Assembly (NCBI GenBank): GCA_934617425.1
Contig: CAKTUD010000004.1
Location: 94,430-158,429, forward strand
From: an uncultured Eggerthellaceae bacterium
Lineage (GTDB): Bacteria; Actinomycetota; Coriobacteriia; Coriobacteriales; Eggerthellaceae
Length of the DNA stretch: 64,000 nucleotides
Direction of reading: 5' to 3'
This document shows positions 50,177 through 59,012 of the stretch, piece after piece; position 1 is the first letter of the stretch; the number at the start of each line of letters is the position of its first letter. Position numbers and translations under genes: made by a program. The notes under the pieces were generated by a model that searched no databases, had not been told where the DNA came from, and was given only the letters and a program-made list of their open reading frames with translations.

Positions 50177-51229
50177 ATGACGGAATATTCTGACACCTTT
50201 CTTGCCAGCAAAAAGCGCTCTGATGAGATTCGCGCCGATTTGCCGCTGCATCCGGAGAAATACACTATGCTCACAGGTGATCGCCCCACGGGTCGTCTAC
50301 ATTTGGGTCATTATTTCGGCAGCATCATGCATCGTGTCGAGTATCAAAATCTTGGCGTGAAGTGCGCCGTGTTGATTGCCGATTATCAGGTGATCACCGA
50401 TCGCGATACCACCGAGCACATCCAAGACAACGTCTACAACATGGTGATGGACTACATGGCAGCGGGCATCGACCCCGAAAAGACGCCGATTTTCACACAT
50501 TCGTCCATTCCTGCGCTCAATCAACTCATGCTGCCGTTTCTTTCGTTGGTTACTGAGGCCGAGCTGCAACGCAATCCTACGGTGAAGGCCGAGCAGGAGG
50601 CTTCAGGGCACGCTCTCACGGGTTTGCTTTTGACGTATCCCGTGCATCAGGCATGCGACATTTTGTTCTGTAAGGGCAACATTGTTCCGGTTGGCAAAGA
50701 TCAGCTTCCCCATATCGAGCAGACGCGCCAGATCGCTCGCCGTTTCAATGAACGTTATGGTCGCGTGTTTCCCGAACCCGAAGGGATTTTGTCAGACGCC
50801 ATCGAGATACCCGGTTTGGACGGCCGCAAGATGTCCAAGAGTTACGGGAATTCCATCATGCTTTCGGCAACCGCTGAGGAGACGGCCAAGCTCATCAAGA
50901 AGTCGAAGACCGATTCCGAACGCTTCATCACGTTCGATCGCGAGAATCGTCCCGAGGTATCGGCTCTGCTCACTACTGCAGCGCTCACCAGTGGTCGTTC
51001 GGAAGAGGAGATTGCCGCCGAAATCGGCAACGATGGCGCTGGCGCTCTGAAAAAGTATGTAACCGAATCGGTGAACGCATTCTTGACGCCCCATCGTGAG
51101 CGTCGCGCGAAGTACGAAGCCGATCTCGATTATGTGAAAGATGTTCTGCATGAAGGCAATCGTCGCATGAATGAAATCGCTGAGCAGACGCTTGGTGAAG
51201 TGCGCGAAGCTATGAAGATGGTCTATTAG
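50177..51229 (+). CDS. trpS: Tryptophanyl-tRNA synthetase
   Basis: Charges tRNA-Trp. The 350-residue class Ic enzyme has LTGDRPTGRLHLGHYFGSI (HIGH motif as HLGH), TLPIFTHSS-like PIFTHSSIPALNQL, VPVGKDQLPHIEQTRQIARRFN, and GRKMSKSYGNSIML with an intact KMSKS loop. No T-box is seen upstream. It is flanked by the tRNA-Val and tRNA-Asn genes. Confidence 0.97.
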   Translation: MTEYSDTFLASKKRSDEIRADLPLHPEKYTMLTGDRPTGRLHLGHYFGSIMHRVEYQNLGVKCAVLIADYQVITDRDTTEHIQDNVYNMVMDYMAAGIDPEKTPIFTHSSIPALNQLMLPFLSLVTEAELQRNPTVKAEQEASGHALTGLLLTYPVHQACDILFCKGNIVPVGKDQLPHIEQTRQIARRFNERYGRVFPEPEGILSDAIEIPGLDGRKMSKSYGNSIMLSATAEETAKLIKKSKTDSERFITFDRENRPEVSALLTTAALTSGRSEEEIAAEIGNDGAGALKKYVTESVNAFLTPHRERRAKYEADLDYVKDVLHEGNRRMNEIAEQTLGEVREAMKMVY

Positions 51230-51281
51230 GTTTTGCCGCGCAGGGTTTGGCGTATCGTGAGAAAAAGTTCGAAATAAGGTC

Positions 51282-51309
51282 TTGCGCCAATGGTGCAAAT
51301 GTATATAAT
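51282..51309 (+). promoter_or_regulatory. Promoter of tRNA-Asn
   Basis: TTGCGC (51282-51287), 16 bp, TATAAT (51304-51309). Confidence 0.7.
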
Positions 51310-51343
51310 ATTTTCTTGCGCTAAGGAAAAGCGCGGTTGATAT

Positions 51344-51418
51344 TCCTCGGTAGCTCAATGGCAGAGCATCCGGCTGTTAACCGGAGGGTTGTAGGTTCGA
51401 GTCCTACCCGGGGAGCCA
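51344..51418 (+). tRNA. tRNA-Asn (GTT)
   Basis: Acceptor TCCTCGG pairs with CCGGGGA (one G-T pair), anticodon stem TCCGG/CCGGA with loop CTGTTAA, anticodon GTT, T arm GTAGG-TTCGAGT-CCTAC. CCA is encoded. Confidence 0.96.
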
Positions 51419-51428
51419 TGAAATTCAA

Positions 51429-51457
51429 GCGACTTGCAATTGCAGGTCGCTTTTTTG
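51429..51457 (+). terminator. Terminator of tRNA-Asn
   Basis: GCGACTTGCA pairs with TGCAGGTCGC across 51429-51450, one G-T pair, then TTTTTTG. Confidence 0.9.
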
Positions 51458-51585
51458 TTGTCCGGTGTCTTGAGGCATGTGCAAAGGCGTTTAGAAAAGT
51501 TGGGTTCGGATTACGGGGTGATGACGGTTCTTTTCGCCGTTGTTTTCTGGGGTATCATGGATTCACTCAATCGAGAGAGGGAATA

Positions 51586-54045
51586 ATGCCCGATCAGGAA
51601 AATCTTGTCCAGCAAAACACCATCACGAACGGCGGTGGCTCGCTTAATGGCCTTTCGCCGGAAGAAGTTGCCGCGCGTGTCGCTTTAGGCGATGTCAATA
51701 TCGACGCCGGCGTGAAAACGCGTTCTGTCAAGCAGATTATCTGCGAGAATATCTGCACGCTGTTCAATTTGATTAACGTGATCTTGGCGGTTTTCGTTTT
51801 CGTCACGGGGTCGTACAAGAACATGCTTTTCATGATCGTTATCGTGTGCAACACGATTATCGGCATCGTGCAGGAAGTGCGCTCTAAGCGCACCACCGAC
51901 AAACTCTCGATTATCGCCGGCACTAAGGCGGAGGTCGTGCGTAGCGGACAGCGCGTCGAGCTGCCTCTTGATCAATTGGTGCGCGACGATATTGTGATCC
52001 TAGGACGCGGCGATCAGGTGCCTGCCGATTGCGTTGTGGTTTCTGGCGAATGCGATGCCAACGAGAGTCTGCTTACCGGCGAGAGCAAACTCATCAAAAA
52101 GCACGAGGGCGACAACCTCATGAGTGGCTCGTTCGTTAATTCGGGCATGGTGCATGCGCGGATCGAACATGTCGGTTCGGAAAACTATGCTGCCAAGATT
52201 TCTGCCGAGGCAAAGCAGCGCAAGGCCGTGAACTCCGAGATCATGAACAGCTTGAACGGCATCATCAAGTTTGTGAGCTGCATCATGTTCCCTCTAGGCG
52301 CATTGCTGTTCTCGCGTGAGTATTTCATCTCGCATACCGAATTCAACAGTGCTGTCCTCTCGACGGTGTCGGCTTTGGTAGGCATGATTCCCGAAGGTCT
52401 TATCCTGCTCACGTCTACTGTGCTTGCTGTGGCGGTTATACGCTTGGCGAGCAGCAACGTGCTGGTGCAGCAGCTCTATTGCATCGAGACTCTGGCGCGC
52501 GTCGATACCCTCTGCTTGGACAAAACGGGCACCATAACCACTGGTGATATGGAAGTCGCTCGGGTTGTTCCCGTTGACAACGTTTCCGCCGACAGCCGCG
52601 ACGCCGACGCTTCTCTTGCACGCGAGATAGACCAGGCGTTTCTTTCTATAGCCGCTGCTGATGAAGACCCCAACGAAACGGCACGTGCGATTCTTGCATA
52701 TTACGGCATCCAGGTAGAGGGCGGGACCGCCCAGCAAACTCATCCGCGCGCCCCTCGAAAAATCGATCCGCAGCTATGCGTCCGCGCGATTCCTTTCAGC
52801 AGCGATAAAAAATGGTCGGGTGCTGTGCTTGCCGACGGACGTGCCTACGTGATGGGCGCCGCCCAGTTCATCCTTGGCGATGACTATCGTTTGGTAAAAA
52901 GCCAAGCCGAAGAACTTGCCGCCGATGCCCGTTTGCTGCTGCTGGCGCGCGTCGAGGGCTTCGATGCCGATGGCGAGATGCTGGGGACTCCGCGCCCACT
53001 CGGCTTCGTGGGGATTCGCGATCAGATCCGAGCCACCGCTGCGCAAACCATCGGTTACTTTAAAGAGCAAGGGGTGCGCGTGATCGTTATCTCCGGCGAC
53101 GATCCGCGCACTGTGTCGGGCATTGCGGGGAAGGTGAGCATCGAGGGCGCCGAGCGCTATGTTGACGCTACGACGCTTTCTGATCAGTCCGACATCGAGC
53201 GCGCCATAGCGAAGTGCAATGTATTCGGTCGCGTAAAGCCCGAACAAAAGAAAGCCTTTGTCCTCGCGCTGCAGAAAGAAGGGCATACTGTTGCCATGAC
53301 GGGCGACGGCGTGAACGATACGCTTGCGCTTAAGGCTGCCGACTGCAGCGTCGCCATGGCGGCAGGTTCTGACGCGGCACGCAACGTTGCTCAATTGGTG
53401 CTGGTGGATAACGATTTCGCAAGCATGCCGAAAGTCGTCGCTGAAGGCAGACGCTCGATAAACAACCTGCAGCGTTCTGCCTCGCTGTTCCTCGTGAAGA
53501 CGTTGCTTTCAATTGCTTGCGCGATCATCTTCGTTCTCGCGCCGTGGCAGTATCCTTTCCAACCTATTCAGATGACTCTGATTAGCGCCTTTACTATCGG
53601 CATCCCTTCATTTGTGTTGGCGCTCGAGCCCAATCGCGACCGCATAAAAGGCCATTTCTTGGAAAATGTCATTGTGCGGAGTATTCCCGGTGCCGTATGC
53701 GCGGTGGTGTCCATTTTGGTAGCCAATATGGTGGGCTATTCGCTGGGCATGACCTATGCCCAGGTTTCTACCATGTGCGTTTTGCTGACGTCGTGGGTGG
53801 GCATCAATCTGGTGCTTCGTCTGTCGTACCCTTTCACTCCCATTCGCGTGGCATTGCTGGTGGTTGTCGTTGGCGGTACAGTTGGCGGTCATTTGCTGCT
53901 GCCCAAGCTGTTCAGCCTCACGCCGTATACGTGGCAGATGGGCATTATTATTCTCATGATGGCCGTTCTCTCGGCGGTCGCGTTCCATTACCTCTTCCAA
54001 AAACTCGATGCTTGGCACGAAGCTCGTCAAGACGAGCTGGTCTAA
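51586..54045 (+). CDS. Cation-transporting P-type ATPase (P2-like, CtpE-related)
   Basis: An 819-residue P-type pump, probably for Ca2+ or another divalent cation. The phosphorylated Asp is residue 312 in CLDKTGTITTG. TGES in the actuator domain (ESLLTGESKLIKK) and the hinge VAMTGDGVNDTLALKAAD are intact. The fourth helix carries the MIPEGLILL motif of P2-type pumps, and there is no N-terminal metal-binding CxxC domain. About nine or ten helices are visible. The layout resembles mycobacterial CtpE, a calcium transporter; sodium or potassium cannot be excluded. GAGAGAGGGAATA precedes the ATG at 51586. It follows the tRNA-Asn terminator. Confidence 0.88.
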   Translation: MPDQENLVQQNTITNGGGSLNGLSPEEVAARVALGDVNIDAGVKTRSVKQIICENICTLFNLINVILAVFVFVTGSYKNMLFMIVIVCNTIIGIVQEVRSKRTTDKLSIIAGTKAEVVRSGQRVELPLDQLVRDDIVILGRGDQVPADCVVVSGECDANESLLTGESKLIKKHEGDNLMSGSFVNSGMVHARIEHVGSENYAAKISAEAKQRKAVNSEIMNSLNGIIKFVSCIMFPLGALLFSREYFISHTEFNSAVLSTVSALVGMIPEGLILLTSTVLAVAVIRLASSNVLVQQLYCIETLARVDTLCLDKTGTITTGDMEVARVVPVDNVSADSRDADASLAREIDQAFLSIAAADEDPNETARAILAYYGIQVEGGTAQQTHPRAPRKIDPQLCVRAIPFSSDKKWSGAVLADGRAYVMGAAQFILGDDYRLVKSQAEELAADARLLLLARVEGFDADGEMLGTPRPLGFVGIRDQIRATAAQTIGYFKEQGVRVIVISGDDPRTVSGIAGKVSIEGAERYVDATTLSDQSDIERAIAKCNVFGRVKPEQKKAFVLALQKEGHTVAMTGDGVNDTLALKAADCSVAMAAGSDAARNVAQLVLVDNDFASMPKVVAEGRRSINNLQRSASLFLVKTLLSIACAIIFVLAPWQYPFQPIQMTLISAFTIGIPSFVLALEPNRDRIKGHFLENVIVRSIPGAVCAVVSILVANMVGYSLGMTYAQVSTMCVLLTSWVGINLVLRLSYPFTPIRVALLVVVVGGTVGGHLLLPKLFSLTPYTWQMGIIILMMAVLSAVAFHYLFQKLDAWHEARQDELV

Positions 54046-54085
54046 CTGTCTATGATGTGGAAAACCGACGAAAGCTGCTGCAGTA

Positions 54086-54170
54086 AATGACAACAGCCTG
54101 CTAGTGTGCTAACCTAAATAGGCTTGTCTTGGCCTTGGTCGGAAACCAAGGCCAGAAAAGGAGAACCATA
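54086..54170 (+). promoter_or_regulatory. rpmE leader (candidate L31-Coriobacteria type ribosomal leader)
   Basis: A 9-bp hairpin, GGCCTTGGT (54131-54139) with ACCAAGGCC (54145-54153) and loop CGGAA, lies right before the rpmE ribosome site AAGGAGA. L31 autoregulatory leaders have been described for several phyla, including one named for Coriobacteria. Whether this matches that model needs a covariance search. A weak promoter (ATGACA 54088, TAACCT 54110) precedes it. Confidence 0.55.
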
Positions 54171-54608
54171 ATGAAAGAAGGAATCCATCCGGAGTACGTA
54201 GAGTGCACCGTTACGTGCAGCTGCGGCAATACGTTCAAGACGCGCTCCACCAAGCCCGAGATTCGCGTCGAGATCTGCAACGAGTGCCACCCGTTCTACA
54301 CGGGCCAGCAGAAGTTCGTCGATACGGGCGGACGCGTCCAGCGCTTTGCCGACAAGTTCGGTTCTGCCAAGGATCAGGTTGCAGCTCGCGAGGCCGAGCG
54401 CAAGGCTAAGAAGGCCGAAGAAGCCGCTGCTAAGGAAGCCGCTCGCAAGGCCGAGCGCGAGGCTAAGGCTGCTGCCAAGGCCGAGCGTGCTAAGGCTTAC
54501 GAGGCTAAGGCTGCTGCTGAAGCCGAGAAGGCTGCTGCTGCCGCTGCTGAGGCTCCTGCCGAAGAGGTTGCGGCCGAAGAGCCCGCAACCGAGCAGGCTG
54601 CTGAGTAG
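54171..54608 (+). CDS. rpmE: Large-subunit ribosomal protein L31 (zinc form) with Ala/Glu/Lys-rich tail
   Basis: The first 70 residues are standard L31: MKEGIHPEYVECTVTCSCGN, then VEICNECHPFYTGQQKFVDTGGRVQRF. Cys16, Cys18 and the later CNEC pair keep the zinc-binding form. The protein then continues for about 75 residues of Ala, Glu and Lys, starting as a charged helix (AREAERKAKKAEEAAAK) and ending acidic, giving 145 residues against the usual 65-85. The tail resembles that of L17 in this window. ATG at 54171 follows AAGGAGAACCATA. Confidence 0.96.
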   Translation: MKEGIHPEYVECTVTCSCGNTFKTRSTKPEIRVEICNECHPFYTGQQKFVDTGGRVQRFADKFGSAKDQVAAREAERKAKKAEEAAAKEAARKAEREAKAAAKAERAKAYEAKAAAEAEKAAAAAAEAPAEEVAAEEPATEQAAE

Positions 54609-54681
54609 CACGAGCTTCGTTAAGGCGCGAACTGCGTTATTCGCGTCAAAATCTCCCGCATAAAAGGGAAATGCACTATAG

Positions 54682-54729
54682 TCGAATGGCATATTGGCCG
54701 CCTATGCGCCAGTGTGCCATTCGATTTTT
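54682..54729 (+). terminator. Terminator after rpmE
   Basis: A 16-bp stem with two G-T pairs (54682-54697 with 54709-54724), 11-base loop, then a short T run. Confidence 0.85.
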
Positions 54730-54760
54730 ACGAATAGGCGATTAGTTTCGGGGAGCACGA

Positions 54761-56161
54761 ATGGCAACAGATCTTCCAAACGGGTTTATCGGCTTCAACA
54801 ATCATAAGCCGGGTTTCGAATCGGCTGCTGACGCCATGCGCCGCAATGCTCGCGCGGCCCAAGCGGGCGAGCATCAATCGTTTGAGCGCGTGCATACCGC
54901 ATCTCAAGAGGAGACCGCTCATCCGGCGAGGCAAAATGCTTTCGAGATGAATCGCCCTATAGCAGATGCTGGTTTAGAAGGCCCTATTCCGTTCGATATG
55001 GATAAGCTTGCCGATATCCCCGAGACAAGCAGGCGTTGGGCTTGGGTCGAAGTCGATCTTTCCGCGATACGGCACAATGTTGTCGAGGCGCGCAATCACT
55101 TGTCTGCCGGGACGCGTCTGCTTGCCGTTGTGAAAGCCGACGCTTACGGCCATGGCGCCGTTGCCGTTGCCAAGACGGCTCTCAACTCCGGTGCGGAATA
55201 TTTGGCGGTTGCAACCGTGCCCGAAGCGTTGGAGCTTCGCCAAGCGGGCATCACGGCACCGCTTATGATCTTGGCGCAACCGCCGGTATCTTCTATTCCC
55301 CTGCTGCTTGCGTATAACGTCTTGCCTTCTGTTTACGATTCGGAATTCGCTATCGCTTATGCGGAAATGGCAGATTTGCACGGCATGCCCGCACCGTTCC
55401 ATCTGGCCATGAACACGGGCATGAATCGCATCGGGGTTCGCTACGATCATGTGGTGGAATTTATGCAGCAGATAAGCTTCCATCGCGCACTTGAGCTTGT
55501 GGGCACGTTTACGCATTTCGCCACGGCCGATGGCCCTGATGCGCTTGATTTCCAACTGCAAGCCAATCGTTTCCGTAATGCCATCGACGACATGCGCCAG
55601 GCTGGCATCGATCCCGGCATCGTGCATTGCGCGAATTCCGCAGCTCTTTATCGTTATCCCGAGGTGCACTTCGATATGGCGCGCTTGGGCATCTCGCTTT
55701 ATGGCTTCCATGCATGTCCCGAAACCTATGGCATTTGCGATCTTCGCCCGGCGATGAGCGTGCATGCGCGTATAACCGATACGCGTCTTTTGGCGCCAAG
55801 CGAAGGCGTGAGCTACGGTCTTAACTACCGAAGCCCTGGCAGCGTGAAGATTTGCACGGTTCCGCTTGGCTATGCCGACGGTTTGGTGCGTGCTCTTTCG
55901 GGTGATACCGATTTCCTGCTTGATGGGCGTCGTGTGCGTCAGGTCGGCAATATCTGCATGGACCAGTGCATGTTCGAAGTTGACCTGCGCAGCTACGGGA
56001 CACGCGCTCGTCTCGATCCTCAGGTGGGTGACGAGGTGATTATCGTGGGCCGTTCCGGCGAAGAAGAGGTTTCCATCGACGATATAGCTGCCAAGCTTCA
56101 TACCATCCAGCACGAAGTATGCATCGGTTTTGCGCAGCGTCTGCCGCGTATCTACGTTTAA
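54761..56161 (+). CDS. alr: Alanine racemase with N-terminal extension
   Basis: Makes D-alanine for peptidoglycan. The PLP lysine is residue 125 in AVVKADAYGHGAV, and the second catalytic residue, Tyr, is in GVSYGLNYRS. VPLGYADGLVRAL, GNICMDQCMFEV and VGDEVIIVG complete the C-terminal barrel. In most family members the Lys is near residue 35-40, so about 85 residues are added here: a hydrophilic, Ala/His/Gln-rich stretch that is not a signal peptide. An internal start near the conserved RRWAWVEVDL is possible, but no better ribosome site is obvious. GGGGAGCACGA precedes the ATG. Confidence 0.93.
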   Translation: MATDLPNGFIGFNNHKPGFESAADAMRRNARAAQAGEHQSFERVHTASQEETAHPARQNAFEMNRPIADAGLEGPIPFDMDKLADIPETSRRWAWVEVDLSAIRHNVVEARNHLSAGTRLLAVVKADAYGHGAVAVAKTALNSGAEYLAVATVPEALELRQAGITAPLMILAQPPVSSIPLLLAYNVLPSVYDSEFAIAYAEMADLHGMPAPFHLAMNTGMNRIGVRYDHVVEFMQQISFHRALELVGTFTHFATADGPDALDFQLQANRFRNAIDDMRQAGIDPGIVHCANSAALYRYPEVHFDMARLGISLYGFHACPETYGICDLRPAMSVHARITDTRLLAPSEGVSYGLNYRSPGSVKICTVPLGYADGLVRALSGDTDFLLDGRRVRQVGNICMDQCMFEVDLRSYGTRARLDPQVGDEVIIVGRSGEEEVSIDDIAAKLHTIQHEVCIGFAQRLPRIYV

Positions 56162-56174
56162 CGGGGGCGGAAAC

Positions 56175-56747
56175 ATGGGCAAACCGCATATCCCCCTCGA
56201 TGAGCTTCGGGCGCAAGTGGCGCAATGCCATGCATGCCCTTTAGCTGACGGGCGAACGCAGACGGTGTTCGGCGATGGCAATCCTGATGCGCACGTACTC
56301 ATCGTGGGTGAAGCCCCGGGCAAAAACGAGGATTTGCAGGGCGTGCCCTTTGTTGGTGCTGCAGGCAAGAAACTCGATGTCCTGTTGGAAATTGCCGGGC
56401 TCGATCGTCAACGCGACGTTTTCATCGCCAATGTGCTGAAATGCCGCCCGCCCGGAAATCGCGATCCTCGTCCTGAGGAAATCGAGGTATGCACCCCTTT
56501 CCTTCGCGAGCAGACGCGAACCATCGACCCTCAAGTTATCGTTACGTTGGGTAATTTTGCGACGAAATTCATCCTGAAAACCGAGGTGGGAATCACCCAC
56601 CTGCATGGACGCGTTCAGCATGCGGGCAAGTTCTTGGTGTTTCCAATCTATCACCCGGCAGCTGCGATATACGATCGCAAAAAGCAAGAAGCCCTCGAAG
56701 AAGACTTTGCTCTGCTCGGCCGTATCCTTCAAGGAGAAAACCAATAA
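56175..56747 (+). CDS. Family 4 uracil-DNA glycosylase (Fe-S)
   Basis: Removes uracil from DNA to start base-excision repair. The 190-residue protein has the family-4 loops GEAPGKNEDLQGVPFVGAAGKKLD and VFPIYHPAAAIYDRK. Four Cys fit the [4Fe-4S] ligands: CHACPL near the start (two), CRPPGNRDP and the C of EVCTPF. ATG at 56175 follows GGGGGCGGAAAC. Its stop overlaps the folC start by one base (TAATG), so the two are translationally coupled, and alr ends 13 bp before. Confidence 0.94.
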   Translation: MGKPHIPLDELRAQVAQCHACPLADGRTQTVFGDGNPDAHVLIVGEAPGKNEDLQGVPFVGAAGKKLDVLLEIAGLDRQRDVFIANVLKCRPPGNRDPRPEEIEVCTPFLREQTRTIDPQVIVTLGNFATKFILKTEVGITHLHGRVQHAGKFLVFPIYHPAAAIYDRKKQEALEEDFALLGRILQGENQ

Positions 56748-58075
56748 TGACATGCACCGACAGCTCGTTCGATCCGGTAGCCTATATCAATGATCCTTCG
56801 TGGCATTCGTCGTGCTACGGGCTTGAGCGCATCCGCGACCTGCTTGAGCGCATGGGCCGTCCGCAGGATAAGCTGCGCTTCGTTCACGTTGCAGGCACTA
56901 ACGGCAAAGGGTCTACGAGTACGTTCACGGCAAGCATCCTGAGAGTTGCTGGGTACAAAGTGGGCTTGTTCACTAGCCCGTATCTTATTTGTTTCGAAGA
57001 GCGCATTCGCGTGAACGGAGATATGATCGCACCCGACGAGCTCAAGAGCGTCACGCTTTTCGTGCGCGAGCATGCTGAGGCCATTGCCGCCGAAACAGGT
57101 GAGCACCCTACCGAGTTCGAGCTTATGACGGCGGTTGCCATTGAGTATTTTGCTCGCTGCGCATGCGATATCGCTGTTTTGGAAGTGGGTCTTGGCGGTT
57201 TGCTCGATTCCACGAACGTTATCGACGCCCCTGAGGTTTGCGTCATAACGCGCATCGGGCTCGACCATACGGCTCTGCTGGGCGACACTGTGGGCGAGAT
57301 TGCCGCGCAAAAGGCGGGAATTATCAAATCGGGTGCTTCGGTGGTCAGCTATCCGCAGGATGATGTGGCAGCAACGGAGGCGATAGAAGCCGCTGCCAAA
57401 GCCGTCTCATGTAGGGTTTGCATCCTTGATTTCTCTCAGCTTGAAATCGGTGGTGTCAGTGCGGGCAAGCGCGAGTTTTTCTACAAAGGTGCACGTTTCG
57501 AAACGGGGCTTTTAGGGACATATCAACCTTGCAACGCCGCCCTTGCTATCGAATGCGCCTTACGGCTTCGCGAACGCGGTTGGAACATCGCCGACGAGGC
57601 GATTTTCTCTGGTGTTGCCCAGGCGAAATGGGAAGGACGCTTCGAGATCGTCGAGGCGGGCGAGGGATCGCCGACCATCGTCGTCGATGGGGGCCACAAT
57701 CCGCAAGGTGCTGACGTGCTTGCGCAATCACTAAAGGAGCTGTTCCCTGGGGCGCGTCCTTATTTTGTGGTGAGTGTTTTGGCCGACAAAGATTATCGCG
57801 CTATGGTGCAACGGGTTTTGCCGATCTCATCGGGCTTTGTTTGCGTGACGCCGCCGAATCCGCGTGCTCTTGACGCCGCCGATTTGGCGAAGGAGATTCG
57901 CGAACTTGCGTTTGATGCAGGTATTGAGCTTCAGCGAGGCGTATCCGTGGCGCAAAATTTTGAAGAGGCGCTGCGTGTTGCGCGCGCGGATGTTTGCGCA
58001 AATGATATCATTTGCGCCTTTGGCAGCCTTTATTCGATAGCTGACATCAAGCGCGCTGTTGAGGCGACCAGGTAG
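56747..58075 (+). CDS. folC: Folylpolyglutamate/dihydrofolate synthase
   Basis: Adds glutamate to folates, and in many bacteria also makes dihydrofolate from dihydropteroate. The 442-residue protein is a Mur-ligase relative: FVHVAGTNGKGSTSTFTASIL (P-loop), VGLFTSPYLICFEERIRVNG, LEVGLGGLLDSTN, ITRIGLDHTALLGDT and VVDGGHNPQGADVL. It shares a TAATG junction with the uracil glycosylase gene. Folates it serves would also feed ThyX. A two-way terminator separates it from hpf. Confidence 0.95.
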   Translation: MTCTDSSFDPVAYINDPSWHSSCYGLERIRDLLERMGRPQDKLRFVHVAGTNGKGSTSTFTASILRVAGYKVGLFTSPYLICFEERIRVNGDMIAPDELKSVTLFVREHAEAIAAETGEHPTEFELMTAVAIEYFARCACDIAVLEVGLGGLLDSTNVIDAPEVCVITRIGLDHTALLGDTVGEIAAQKAGIIKSGASVVSYPQDDVAATEAIEAAAKAVSCRVCILDFSQLEIGGVSAGKREFFYKGARFETGLLGTYQPCNAALAIECALRLRERGWNIADEAIFSGVAQAKWEGRFEIVEAGEGSPTIVVDGGHNPQGADVLAQSLKELFPGARPYFVVSVLADKDYRAMVQRVLPISSGFVCVTPPNPRALDAADLAKEIRELAFDAGIELQRGVSVAQNFEEALRVARADVCANDIICAFGSLYSIADIKRAVEATR

Positions 58076-58089
58076 AATGCGGCAAAAAA

Positions 58090-58123
58090 AAAAAAGAGGA
58101 CTTCTTTCAAAGTCCTCTTTTTT
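58090..58123. terminator. Bidirectional terminator between folC and hpf
   Basis: A 14-bp stem (58090-58103 with 58110-58123) with AGAGGACTT/AAGTCCTCT at its core, an A run on one side and a T run on the other, so it can stop both convergent genes. Twelve A residues precede it. Confidence 0.93.
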
Positions 58124-58141
58124 GCATTTTGCCAAGTAGCT

Positions 58142-58720
58142 TTAAGCCTTCTGCTTCAGCAGGCCATACCCACCGCCATCGCGACGATACAGCACGCATA
58201 CGCTGTTGGTGTCGCGGTCAGTGTATGCAAAGAAATCATGTCCCAGCAAATCGATTGCCAGCAGAGCTTCATCTTGCGTCATCGGCTCGAATTCGATTTC
58301 CTTCACGCGCACGATCTCGTCGTCGCCTTCGAGCTCAGCCATAAGGGCTTCGGGGTCGAAATCGGAGTTCGCGGCTGCGAATTCCTTGACGGATGCTATT
58401 TCAGCGCCACGGGTTTTGCGCTCAACGACACGAGTCTTGAACTTGCGTAGCTGGCGTACGACCTTGGCGGCTGCAACGTCGATGGCGGCGTACATATCGG
58501 TTTCGTGCTCTTCGACGCGGACAACGTGGCCGCGGGCGCGCAGCGTGACTTCGCATACGCAATAGTTAGCGATGGAGCGGTTGCGCTCTACATGAAGAAC
58601 AACCTCAGCGTCAAGCGGATCGATATCCATGACTTTCATGGCGTTGCCGATTTTTTCCTCGGCGTACTGACGCAGTGCATCGGATACGGTCATTTTGCGT
58701 CCAGCAACGGTGATAGACAT
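58142..58720 (-). CDS. hpf: Ribosome hibernation-promoting factor, long form
   Basis: Long HPF pairs 70S ribosomes into inactive 100S dimers in stationary phase. The 192-residue protein has the N-terminal S30AE domain (SITVAGRKMTVSDALRQYAEEKI, then ARGHVVRVEEHETDMYAAID) that sits in the mRNA channel, and the C-terminal dimerisation domain (EIVRVKEIEFEPMTQDEALLAIDLLGHDFFAYTDRDT). GAGGTGAGAAT before the ATG is a strong ribosome site. Confidence 0.97.
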   Translation of the reverse strand: MSITVAGRKMTVSDALRQYAEEKIGNAMKVMDIDPLDAEVVLHVERNRSIANYCVCEVTLRARGHVVRVEEHETDMYAAIDVAAAKVVRQLRKFKTRVVERKTRGAEIASVKEFAAANSDFDPEALMAELEGDDEIVRVKEIEFEPMTQDEALLAIDLLGHDFFAYTDRDTNSVCVLYRRDGGGYGLLKQKA

Positions 58721-58748
58721 ATTCTCACCTCATAAATCGTGGCCGATA

Positions 58749-58777
58749 ATTTTATGGAACGGAGATGCTTCGATGAA
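58749..58777 (-). promoter_or_regulatory. Likely hpf promoter
   Basis: On the minus strand TTCATC (58777-58772), 17-bp spacer, TAAAAT (58754-58749), 28 bp before the hpf ATG. Confidence 0.5.
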
Positions 58778-58957
58778 GCGTTTACCCGTTTCGTTACTGT
58801 TAGCATAACGCAAAAAGCGAGTCAGAAAACCCCGTTTTGAGTTTGTTGCCTAATGGAAAGGGTATTCGCAAAGCAACGGTGCGGGGCGTGTCCAGCAGCG
58901 CGTCGCAATTCGATGGCACAGCGGCAGGCGCGGCCGAAGAACGTCTGCGCGCAAACA

Positions 58958-58992
58958 AAAAAGGCTTCGAGGCAATGCCTCGAAGCCTTTTT
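58958..58992 (-). terminator. Terminator of the antiporter gene
   Basis: A 16-bp stem, with core AGGCTTCGAGGC (58962-58973) pairing to 58977-58988 over AAT, ending in a T run on the minus strand. It lies 20 bp past the antiporter stop. Confidence 0.9.
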
Positions 58993-59012
58993 GAAGCCTT
59001 TGCAACCGCGAA

